From RGIG5327 sp045612485 (GTDB taxonomy: Bacteria; Verrucomicrobiota; Lentisphaeria; Victivallales; UBA1829), in the NCBI GenBank assembly GCA_045612485.1, contig JAZKZE010000006.1, positions 1 to 11,642 on the forward strand: a stretch of DNA of 11,642 nt, in the 5' to 3' direction. The notes under the pieces are model-generated. The model was given only the letters and a program-made list of their open reading frames with translations, was not told the origin of the DNA and searched no databases. A program made the position numbers and the translations under genes. Below, in pieces: positions 1-6,705 of this stretch (positions are counted from its first letter, which is position 1; each line of letters starts with the position of its first letter).

Positions 1-1058
1 GCACTTTCTTCCAGTCTTTTTCTCAGAGAAGCATTTTCACTCTGTGTCTGTTTTGCCGCAAGATTGGAGGCATTGCCGGAATTCTGCAATGCCGTGATTT
101 TTCCGCGCAATTCCTCGTTGGCTATTTTTTCATTCAAAAGCTGTTTATCCTTACTCAAAGCATTTTCTCTGCTTTTTTCAAGTTCCTTCTGTACTGCCAC
201 TGTGGAATCTTTTGCCTGTTTCAGTTGGGCTGAAGCAATAATACGCTCTTCTTCCATGGCTTTCTGCATAAGTTTGATACGGCTGTCCAGGGATTTTTTG
301 TCGTAAATGACTCCCTGAAGCTGTTTTTTCAATGCAATAAGCTCTCTGTTCTGTTCCTGTATGACCTGGGAAAGCCCCGTACTCTTTGCTTTTTCCTCAA
401 TGACCATTTTGTCATATTCACGGGTTTTGCTCAGACGGAGTTTTTCCACATTATCATATTTGAGTTTCAGCAGGGCAATTTCTTTTTCCAGTCTGGCTTT
501 TTCTGCGAGAAGTCCGCGCACCTGTCTTTCGGCTGCCTGGCCGGAAGCTGCCTGGATCCGGGCAGAGGTAAGAGCTTTTTTCGCTTCATCCAACTGGACA
601 CGCAATGCTGTATTTTCCGCACTCTGTCTGGTTTGGACGGCAGTAAGCTGCTGACTGGTGGATCCTCCGGGGGAAATCGCTTTTCTTGCGGTAGCAGGGA
701 GAGTTCTTCTGATCCTTTCCTTTGCTACTTCAATACGCTGTTCCGCTCTTCCGATACGGTATTCGATCACATCTTTATTCCATTTCGGATTGAGTTTTCT
801 CACTTTTCTGAAAGATTCCAATGCCGCAGTATAATGCGCTATGGCATCTGGATATTTTCTTGAGATCATTTTGTGTTCCGCGTTCTGGAAATCTTCAAAC
901 CCCTTCCGCCATAAAGTCCAGATCTGATTATTGATTGCCGCATTATTTGTACTTTGTGCCTGCACTGCGATCACTGTGACAAGTGAACAGGCAAAAACAA
1001 GGCAGAATATAAGAAGTGTACTTTTTCTCTTGTATTTGAGCATTTGCAAAAATTTCAT
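1..1058 (-). CDS. Exported coiled-coil protein, partial (C-terminus beyond left edge)
   Basis: I translated the minus strand by hand: it stays open from ATG at 1058 to the window edge, giving 352 residues with no stop. Residues 8-12 are basic (KYKRK) and 14-32 are hydrophobic, followed by V-Q-A then Q35, a plausible signal peptidase I site after A34; an uncleaved membrane anchor is the alternative. Residues about 45-115 are helical and TPR-like (alternating aromatic and small residues, KYPDAIAHY near 68-76). From about 135 to 352 the chain is rich in K, E, Q, L and A with heptad-like spacing, which indicates a long coiled coil. GAGAGG/AAAAGG sequence precedes the start; Met6 is an alternative start. 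I do not recognise a named family. A periplasmic or envelope-associated structural or tethering role is inference only. The separate coding strand, signal and intergenic gap suggest a unit independent of hflX. Confidence 0.8.
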   Translation of the reverse strand, partial: MKFLQMLKYKRKSTLLIFCLVFACSLVTVIAVQAQSTNNAAINNQIWTLWRKGFEDFQNAEHKMISRKYPDAIAHYTAALESFRKVRKLNPKWNKDVIEYRIGRAEQRIEVAKERIRRTLPATARKAISPGGSTSQQLTAVQTRQSAENTALRVQLDEAKKALTSARIQAASGQAAERQVRGLLAEKARLEKEIALLKLKYDNVEKLRLSKTREYDKMVIEEKAKSTGLSQVIQEQNRELIALKKQLQGVIYDKKSLDSRIKLMQKAMEEERIIASAQLKQAKDSTVAVQKELEKSRENALSKDKQLLNEKIANEELRGKITALQNSGNASNLAAKQTQSENASLRKRLEES

Positions 1059-1219
1059 CGGTCAACCTTTTCCTCTCCGGGTATTTTCCCGCTTTATATT
1101 TTATATAAAAACAATCTCATTCCTATAATTTATCCTGACAATACTCAAAATGCAAATGCCTGAAAAGTTTTCGGTGTATTTTTTTTGATTTTTCCCCGCA
1201 CTGTGAAGATAAATGGCAG

Positions 1220-1247
1220 AAAACTGCGCATGATATGGCGCAGAAAA
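1220..1247 (-). terminator. Weak hairpin terminator after hflX
   Basis: Read on the minus strand, CTGCGC and GCGCAG form a 6-bp GC-rich stem (1224-1229 with 1238-1243) around an 8-nt loop, followed by TTTT. It lies about 28 nt after the hflX stop codon and is the only GC-rich hairpin before the next minus-strand gene. The short T-run makes efficient termination uncertain. Confidence 0.45.
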
Positions 1248-1271
1248 GGTATGGACAACCAAAAAGGAAAA

Positions 1272-2663
1272 TTATTTTTTTCTTTTTTCAGCAAGAAATT
1301 TTTTCATTTTATCCTGCAGGGATGCCGGAACAAGGACATCTGCACAAAAATATCCTTCTTCATCATAGCGGGCTTTGTATAATGTACATTTGGAATGAAG
1401 CAAGGCTACTTCCACACCGTTTTGCGGTGGAACAGCCACGCTCATGAAAACATTTTCCCTGCCGCAGTAAGAGGTAAGTTTCCGCAGCAGTTCCTCAAAC
1501 CCTTCCCCGGTTTTTGCTGAAACAAACACCCCCTGCGGAGCAACATTACGCAATCTTGCCATAATGACCGGATCATGTTGCAAGTCGCATTTATTGAATA
1601 CGACCAGCATTTTTTTGTCATCCGCTTTCAGTTCTGTCAAAACAGAAAGAGTTGTTTCCCAGTGGGATTCTACATGAGGACTGGAAGCATCCAGTACCAG
1701 AAGCAGAAAATCCGCGATAACGGCTTCTTCCAGAGTGGATTTGAATGCCTCCACCAGACTGTGGGGCAGTTTCCGTACAAAACCTACGGTATCCGTAAGT
1801 AATACTTCTGTTTTATCCGGCAGTTCCAGACGTCTTGTTGTGGGATCAAGGGTGGCAAAAAGTTTGTCTTCCGCAAGGACATCTGCCCCGGTAAGCGCAT
1901 TGAGAAGAGAGGATTTGCCTGCATTGGTGTAACCGATGATGGCACAATTGGAAATACTGTTTCTTGTTCTGGATTTTCTCTGCGTTGTACGCTGTTTACG
2001 GACAACGGCAAGTTCCTCTTCCAATGCCGCGATCTTTCTCTTTACCATGCGGCGGTCATATTCGATCTGTTTTTCTCCTGCACCGCGGGAACCTATGGCA
2101 CCGCCCTGCTGCCGGGAAAGGTGGCTCCATGCCCCGGCAAGTCTGGGCAGATAGTAGCGGTTTCTTGCAAGTTCCACCTGAATGACAGCTTCTCTTGTTG
2201 CAGCTCTGGAGGCAAAAATATCCAGGATGACCTCCTGTCTGTCATAGACCTCCATTTTGCAGAATTTTTCAATGTTTCTCTGCTGGGATGGCCCCAGGGG
2301 ACAGTCAAAGACCAGTATGGCACATTTGAGATTTTTTGCCTGGCTTTTGATCTCTTCAAGTTTACCGGAACCAATATAAAATTTGGGGTTTACGGTATGC
2401 AGAGGTGCCGTAATGGAACCTTTTACTTCTATCCCCAGGGTTTTGACCAGTTCGGCAAGTTCCGCTATGTATTCTTTTACGGCACTTTCCGGAGTTTCAT
2501 GATCCTGTATCCCTACAAGAAAAGCTCCGGAAAAATCCTCTTTGGTTTCTCCGGCTTCTTCTGTTGTTTTCCGGCAGGAGTCTGCCGCATCCCCCGTTTC
2601 CTGAAGGGACAGGGGAAGAACTTCTGTTTCATCTTTATTTTTCCGGATCTCTCCGCGGATCAT
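1272..2663 (-). CDS. hflX: GTPase HflX (ribosome-associated)
   Basis: HflX is a cytoplasmic GTPase that binds the 50S subunit and splits stalled or hibernating ribosomes, notably under heat stress. The 463-residue product has the family layout. An N-terminal HflX domain (about 47-180) is followed by the linker LSRQQGG...RGAGEKQIEYDRR (182-205), a charged helical stretch, then the G domain: P-loop GYTNAGKS (244-251), DPTTR (273-277), DTVG (291-294), NKCD (357-360) and SAKTG (382-386). A small C-terminal domain follows (about 405-463). The linker carries GEKQIE where many homologues have GETQLE. Residues 1-46 are an acidic, poorly conserved extension. The start is supported by AAAAAGG about 11 nt upstream, and the next Met is only at residue 137. 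It begins 20 nt after the pgsA stop, so co-transcription is likely. Confidence 0.95.
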   Translation of the reverse strand: MIRGEIRKNKDETEVLPLSLQETGDAADSCRKTTEEAGETKEDFSGAFLVGIQDHETPESAVKEYIAELAELVKTLGIEVKGSITAPLHTVNPKFYIGSGKLEEIKSQAKNLKCAILVFDCPLGPSQQRNIEKFCKMEVYDRQEVILDIFASRAATREAVIQVELARNRYYLPRLAGAWSHLSRQQGGAIGSRGAGEKQIEYDRRMVKRKIAALEEELAVVRKQRTTQRKSRTRNSISNCAIIGYTNAGKSSLLNALTGADVLAEDKLFATLDPTTRRLELPDKTEVLLTDTVGFVRKLPHSLVEAFKSTLEEAVIADFLLLVLDASSPHVESHWETTLSVLTELKADDKKMLVVFNKCDLQHDPVIMARLRNVAPQGVFVSAKTGEGFEELLRKLTSYCGRENVFMSVAVPPQNGVEVALLHSKCTLYKARYDEEGYFCADVLVPASLQDKMKKFLAEKRKK

Positions 2664-2683
2664 GAAAGAAATACCTTTTTATT

Positions 2684-3301
2684 TCAGAGGTTGTTTTTCA
2701 ATACTTTATAATTTTTGATAAAGTAATTCACTCCGGAATAGATCGTGAACAGGGTGGTGATAAGCATGATGCTGTACCAGACGATCCAGACGGGTCTGTA
2801 AAAAATATCGAATCCGAAAAGTTTGATCCAGCCGGCTCCCCCCACAAGCAGGACTCCCATTTGCAGACAGGTTTTGAGTTTGCCTGTCATATCTGCCGAG
2901 ATAACTTTGCCTTCTTTCAAAGCGATCATACGCAAGCCGGTCACGAGAAACTCTCTGGAGATCATGACTACCACCATCCAGCTGGGGATGATCTGATAAT
3001 CTGCCATCATAATATAGGTGGCAAGGATGAAGATCTTGTCGGCAAGGGGATCGGCAAGACGGCCGAAGTCGCTTTCGCAGTGATATTTTCTTGCAAGATA
3101 GCCGTCAAAAAGGTCGGTCACTCCGGCAATAATGGCAAGAAAATATGCCACAACATGGCAGATGTGAGCGGTTTCTGCTGTAAAGTTGATAAAATTGGGT
3201 TTTACACTTCTGGCGTCGATATTGGCAAGAGCCAGAAAGACAAAGATCAGAATGATCCTGCTTACGGTAAGCTGATTGGGTAAATTTTTCATCCACTTCA
3301 T
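2684..3301 (-). CDS. pgsA: CDP-diacylglycerol--glycerol-3-phosphate 3-phosphatidyltransferase
   Basis: This inner-membrane enzyme transfers a phosphatidyl group from CDP-diacylglycerol to glycerol-3-phosphate, making phosphatidylglycerol phosphate, the committed step to phosphatidylglycerol and cardiolipin. The full CDP-alcohol phosphotransferase signature is visible: D63, D66-G67, A70-R71, G80, D84 and D88, with the spacing D-x2-DG-x2-AR-x8-G-x3-D-x3-D. The 205 residues include several hydrophobic segments (about 13-28, 47-62, 89-101, 107-121, 146-156, 171-190), as expected for this multi-pass family. The N-terminus NLPNQLTVSRI is typical of PgsA. Start: AAAAAAAGG lies 8 nt before the ATG; Met4 is an alternative. 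It sits 41 nt downstream of rimO, with hflX 20 nt downstream. The rimO-pgsA pairing is common in bacteria. Related alcohol phosphotransferases are possible but the N-terminus favours PgsA. Confidence 0.93.
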   Translation of the reverse strand: MKWMKNLPNQLTVSRIILIFVFLALANIDARSVKPNFINFTAETAHICHVVAYFLAIIAGVTDLFDGYLARKYHCESDFGRLADPLADKIFILATYIMMADYQIIPSWMVVVMISREFLVTGLRMIALKEGKVISADMTGKLKTCLQMGVLLVGGAGWIKLFGFDIFYRPVWIVWYSIMLITTLFTIYSGVNYFIKNYKVLKNNL

Positions 3302-3342
3302 TTTTTTTACCTTTTTTTATAAAAATATTGTATTAAAATAAA

Positions 3343-4725
3343 TTATTTTTTCTTCTTTGCCGGGGTGTATTCAGCAAGAATATCATATTCGGAAACCTGT
3401 TTGACAAGACATTTTACTCTCATGCCGGGATGCAGTTCCGCATCAAAACTTTCGACATAAACCAGATTGTCAATATCCGGAGCGTCGATAATGGTACGCC
3501 CCACCCATACATTTTCCACTTCCGGAGCGTCAATGATGACTTCCACTTTTTTTCCCAGAAGTGCCTTGTTATACTTTTCAGAGATCCCGGATTGTACTTC
3601 AAGAATGGCTTTTCTTCTTGCTTCTCCGAGTTTGGCAGAAGGTTTGCCCGGCATTTTTGCTCCGGGCGTTCCTTTTTCCGGAGAGTAGGCAAATACCCCC
3701 AGACGCTGGAATTTGATCTCCTGTACTAATTCCATGATTTTCCGGAAGGCTTCTTCCGTTTCCCCGGGAAAACCTGTCATAAAAGTTGTACGCAAAGCAA
3801 AACCGGCCTTTTTCAGCTTCCGCAGAACATTTTTTGTATCTTCTTCAAAAATCTTTCTGTTCATATTTCTCAAAACGCCATCATCAATATGCTGAATGGG
3901 CATTTCCAGACACTTTACAAGATGTTTCATTTCTGAAAGTACGGCAATAAGTTCATCTGTTACCCCTGCCGGATGCAGGTACATAAGACGGATGAGGTGA
4001 TCGCCTTCCAGCTTATCCAGTTCCGTCATCAATTCCGGAAGAAGGCTTTTGCCTGTAATATCTTTTCCGTAGGCACTGGTATCCTGGGCAATGACGATAA
4101 GTTCCTTTACTCCGGAAGATATGAGATTTTTTGCCTCCTGAACGATGGACTCCAATTTTCTGCTGCGTAATTTTCCCCGGATGGAGGGGATCAGACAATA
4201 AGTACAGCAGTTATCACAGCCGTCGGAAATTTTCAGATAGGCATAATGGGAACTTGTGAGCTGCAATCTGGGAGTATCGCACTCATAAATAAAATCTTTT
4301 GTGGTGACAGGAGTTTTTCCAGATCCGCCTTTATCTATATACTCTTTCAGGATCTTTCCTGTAGAAGAGGTATCATCTATCCCGATAAAAAGATCTACAA
4401 GGGGAAACTCTTTTTTCAACTCTTCAACAGGGGTGTGTGCCACAAGACAACCGCCCACACAGATCATTCTGCCCTTTTTCTTTTTTTTCCATTCTTCCGC
4501 TTCCCTGATATGGGAAGAGGCTTCTTCTCTCGCAGATTTCAGAAAAGCGCAGGTGTTGATGTAACGGACATTTTCCTTTCCTTCAGCAGTCAGTCCGATC
4601 CCTTCCTGTAAAAAAGAAGCGGCAGCAATTTCCGTTTCCACAAAATTTTTCGCACAACCCAGACTGGTAAGGGCTGCAATGGAAATTTTTTCTGTTTTAC
4701 CTGTTTTTTTATCTGCTTTTGTCAT
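3343..4725 (-). CDS. rimO: Ribosomal protein S12 methylthiotransferase RimO (radical SAM)
   Basis: RimO adds a methylthio group to the conserved aspartate of ribosomal protein S12, using two [4Fe-4S] clusters and S-adenosylmethionine. The 460-residue product has an N-terminal methylthiotransferase domain whose cluster ligands are C24 (LGCAKN), C59 (NTC) and C93 (GGCL). The radical SAM motif C170-x3-C174-x2-C177 follows, with IPSIRGKLRSR just after it. A C-terminal TRAM domain begins near residue 390 and has GRTIIDAPDIDN, which is characteristic of RimO rather than the tRNA enzyme MiaB. I chose ATG at 4725: 15 residues later the conserved domain begins, and a good promoter lies just upstream. 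An in-frame TTG at 4812 would add 29 unconserved residues and overlaps the -35 box. No clear Shine-Dalgarno site precedes 4725. It is the first gene of the rimO-pgsA-hflX cluster. The tail ends in four lysines. Confidence 0.95.
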   Translation of the reverse strand: MTKADKKTGKTEKISIAALTSLGCAKNFVETEIAAASFLQEGIGLTAEGKENVRYINTCAFLKSAREEASSHIREAEEWKKKKKGRMICVGGCLVAHTPVEELKKEFPLVDLFIGIDDTSSTGKILKEYIDKGGSGKTPVTTKDFIYECDTPRLQLTSSHYAYLKISDGCDNCCTYCLIPSIRGKLRSRKLESIVQEAKNLISSGVKELIVIAQDTSAYGKDITGKSLLPELMTELDKLEGDHLIRLMYLHPAGVTDELIAVLSEMKHLVKCLEMPIQHIDDGVLRNMNRKIFEEDTKNVLRKLKKAGFALRTTFMTGFPGETEEAFRKIMELVQEIKFQRLGVFAYSPEKGTPGAKMPGKPSAKLGEARRKAILEVQSGISEKYNKALLGKKVEVIIDAPEVENVWVGRTIIDAPDIDNLVYVESFDAELHPGMRVKCLVKQVSEYDILAEYTPAKKKK

Positions 4726-4783
4726 ATTTGATTCTGTCGAAAAAGGTTGTTTTGTTTTTCTGAATAGTTTAAACCGTATAATT

Positions 4784-4812
4784 AATATAACATGGCTTCC
4801 GGTTTTTTGCAA
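4784..4812 (-). promoter_or_regulatory. Promoter for rimO-pgsA-hflX
   Basis: On the minus strand TTGCAA (4807-4812) and TATATT (4784-4789) are separated by 17 bp, a good sigma70-type match (4/6 and 5/6). The predicted transcript begins near 4777 and leaves an untranslated leader of about 50 nt before the ATG at 4725. Confidence 0.6.
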
Positions 4813-4841
4813 GCTGTATGCAGGAATCTTTTCTGTTCATA

Positions 4842-4872
4842 TTGACTTGAAGAAAAAAAGTGCTATTGTAAT
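4842..4872 (+). promoter_or_regulatory. Promoter for the metallophosphoesterase gene
   Basis: TTGACT (4842-4847) and TGTAAT (4867-4872) each match consensus at 5 of 6 positions but are 19 bp apart, longer than ideal. TATTGT (4864-4869), 16 bp away, is an alternative -10 element. The site is about 40 bp before the ATG at 4911 and back-to-back with the rimO promoter. Confidence 0.45.
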
Positions 4873-4910
4873 ACACTAAATAATCAATAAGAAAAGAGGG
4901 GTGGAAAACA

Positions 4911-6623
4911 ATGGGGTGTATGGAAAATTCTCTCTTCCTGGAGTGGAAATATTTTAGCGGTGCAGAATTGCCGGAAGAACTGAAATTTTTTGAAAACCAG
5001 ACAGGAGAAGAACTGCTTCTGCCTGACGGAAGAAAAATCAACGGGGAAAAATTTGATTTTCCGCCTCTGGAAGAATTTGATTTGAATACCGTTCTTCCCC
5101 GGAAGATCAATGTATCTGAAAGATTTGTCCTTACAGGCAGTTTTGTTTCCGGTAAAGAGGATAAAATCCTTCTGGGATTTGCCTACAACTGGAGGTGGGT
5201 ACTTTTTTTCAATGGAAAGATGCTTCTTGATGCAAGAGAAAGCGGCAACAGTGAACGGCCCACTATGGCAAAAAATCACATTCTGGAACTGGATGTGAAG
5301 AAAGGTAAAAATCGGCTGCTTCTTGTTCTCTACGGTTCGGGTGCTATGGAATTTGCCTGTAAACTTATGGGAAAAAGAGAGCCTCTTGCTTTTCAATATC
5401 TGCCTTTTGTCACATTTCCTGACGCGGAAGAAAATGCAGTAAGTATTACTTTTTCCGGTAATGCGGTAAGTCCTGCTGCCGTAGATTACCGCATTAAAGG
5501 GGAGGTGGAGTGGAAAAGGAACTATGATGATCTGGGAGGGCAGATCAGGCATGACAGAAAAGTACATGCAGTCCGGTTGCCGGATCTTCTCCCGGGAAGA
5601 GAATATGAATACAGAGCCGTGTTGTTGGATGATAAAAGAATTTGGGAGGAAATTTATTCTTCCATTGAAACATTTCATACACCGGTAACAGAAGGGGAAT
5701 TTTCTTTTGTGGTTACGGCTGATCTGCAAAATATATCCACCCGCAGAAAATTTCTGGAAGATCTGCTGGGAAAAAAATCTCCTTTCAAACCGGATTTCTT
5801 TGCTTTCTGCGGCGATCTTTTCTGGACAAGCGATTTTGATCTTTCTGTAATGGAGCAATTTATCCTGCCTTACAGGGAAATAACAAATAATCAGCTTCCT
5901 GTGGTGATGGTACGGGGAAACCATGAAATATATGGCAAAGATTCCAACCGTTATTTTGAATACTTTACTCCGCCATATCCGGGCAGGGAAGGGTACTATA
6001 TGTTCCGCTGGGGAAATGTTTGTTTTATAGTGCTGGATTTCTGTGATGATGCACCCCGTATGCCGGCACCTTCCACAAGGCAGTATCATAATTTTGCTCC
6101 TTATCTTGAAGCGGAAAGCCGATGGCTGAAAAATGCGGTGAAACAACCTGTGTGTCAGGAGGCACGATACCGGATCGTATTGGCTCACGGAGTTCCTGTG
6201 GGGGATAGTACTTCTTATATGCCGGAAAACATCCGTAAGGTCATAGATCCTTTTTTTGCCGGAAAAGAGCCGCCTGTAAAGATCCATCTCTGGCTTGGCG
6301 GACACACGCACCGGCCCATGCGCAGTATCCCCGGAGAAAATGCTTTCTATTGTATGCTTTCTCCTGATGAATTTGTGAAAAAAGGTGTCCTTCCGCCAGA
6401 CGGTATGAATTATCATTTTCCTGTTGTTGTGACAGGGGGACCCAATTCCCTGTTTCCGGAAAATATGCAGTTTACTTCCATTGAGGTGAAAGTAAGTGAA
6501 AAAGGTCTTCTTGTAAAAAGTCATGACCGTTATCAGAATGAATTTGATTCTTTTATCATACTTCCGGATGGCTCGGTCGGAGAGATCCAAAGAGCAGAAG
6601 AGTATAAAAAGCGGGAATATTGA
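4911..6623 (+). CDS. Purple-acid-phosphatase-like metallophosphoesterase with sugar-binding-like and FN3-like N-terminal domains
   Basis: This is a 570-residue calcineurin-fold metallophosphoesterase. Residues about 65-155 look like a galactose-binding-type beta-sandwich (a WRWVLFFNGK strand, later KGKNRLLLVLYG). Residues about 172-257 look like an FN3-type domain, as in purple acid phosphatases. The catalytic domain (about 262-525) shows D271 in ADLQ, G301-D302 (GDLFW), GNHE at 336-339, AHG with H426, and GGHTH with H465 and H467, the usual two-metal ligand set. The first motif is D-x-Q instead of D-x-H, and the GD motif is followed by L-F-W where plant enzymes have a metal-binding Tyr. There is no signal peptide, so the protein is probably cytoplasmic, unlike most enzymes of this architecture. 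Start: GAGGGG (4896-4901) lies 9 nt before ATG 4911; Met4 is spaced less well. It is a single-gene unit; the substrate is unknown. Confidence 0.85.
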   Translation: MGCMENSLFLEWKYFSGAELPEELKFFENQTGEELLLPDGRKINGEKFDFPPLEEFDLNTVLPRKINVSERFVLTGSFVSGKEDKILLGFAYNWRWVLFFNGKMLLDARESGNSERPTMAKNHILELDVKKGKNRLLLVLYGSGAMEFACKLMGKREPLAFQYLPFVTFPDAEENAVSITFSGNAVSPAAVDYRIKGEVEWKRNYDDLGGQIRHDRKVHAVRLPDLLPGREYEYRAVLLDDKRIWEEIYSSIETFHTPVTEGEFSFVVTADLQNISTRRKFLEDLLGKKSPFKPDFFAFCGDLFWTSDFDLSVMEQFILPYREITNNQLPVVMVRGNHEIYGKDSNRYFEYFTPPYPGREGYYMFRWGNVCFIVLDFCDDAPRMPAPSTRQYHNFAPYLEAESRWLKNAVKQPVCQEARYRIVLAHGVPVGDSTSYMPENIRKVIDPFFAGKEPPVKIHLWLGGHTHRPMRSIPGENAFYCMLSPDEFVKKGVLPPDGMNYHFPVVVTGGPNSLFPENMQFTSIEVKVSEKGLLVKSHDRYQNEFDSFIILPDGSVGEIQRAEEYKKREY

Positions 6624-6641
6624 AAACTCTTTTTCCGATAT

Positions 6642-6689
6642 AAAAAAGTGCTGCCGCATTCCTGTAAGATTTTGCAGCAGCACTTTTTT
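6642..6689. terminator. Bidirectional terminator between convergent genes
   Basis: AAAAAAGTGCTGC (6642-6654) pairs with GCAGCACTTTTTT (6677-6689), a 13-bp stem. After one mismatch three more pairs (6656-6658 with 6673-6675) shorten the loop. With A6 on one flank and T6 on the other, it works as an intrinsic terminator on either strand. It lies 18 nt after the metallophosphoesterase stop and just beyond the stop of the facing glycosidase-like gene. Confidence 0.92.
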
Positions 6690-6705
6690 CTTTTGACAGG
6701 ATAGA

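Noticed and set aside
2121..2711. Open frame of 196 codons on the plus strand within hflX
   Set aside because: It is aromatic-rich, has no domain, and lies antisense to the conserved HflX coding region.
3302..3342. Possible terminator or separate promoter between rimO and pgsA
   Set aside because: The 41-nt gap is very AT-rich but I see no GC-containing stem and no convincing -35/-10 pair, so I treat the genes as co-transcribed.
4726..4812. N-terminal extension of RimO from a TTG codon at 4812
   Set aside because: The 29 extra residues are not RimO-like, there is no ribosome binding site, and the TTG is part of the -35 box of a plausible promoter. The ATG at 4725 is preferred.
4884..6683. 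Long open frame (599 codons) on the minus strand opposite the metallophosphoesterase gene
   Set aside because: The product is rich in F, H, R, C and I with no recognisable domain, and it covers a gene with clear catalytic motifs and also the terminator. It is an antisense shadow of that gene's codon use.
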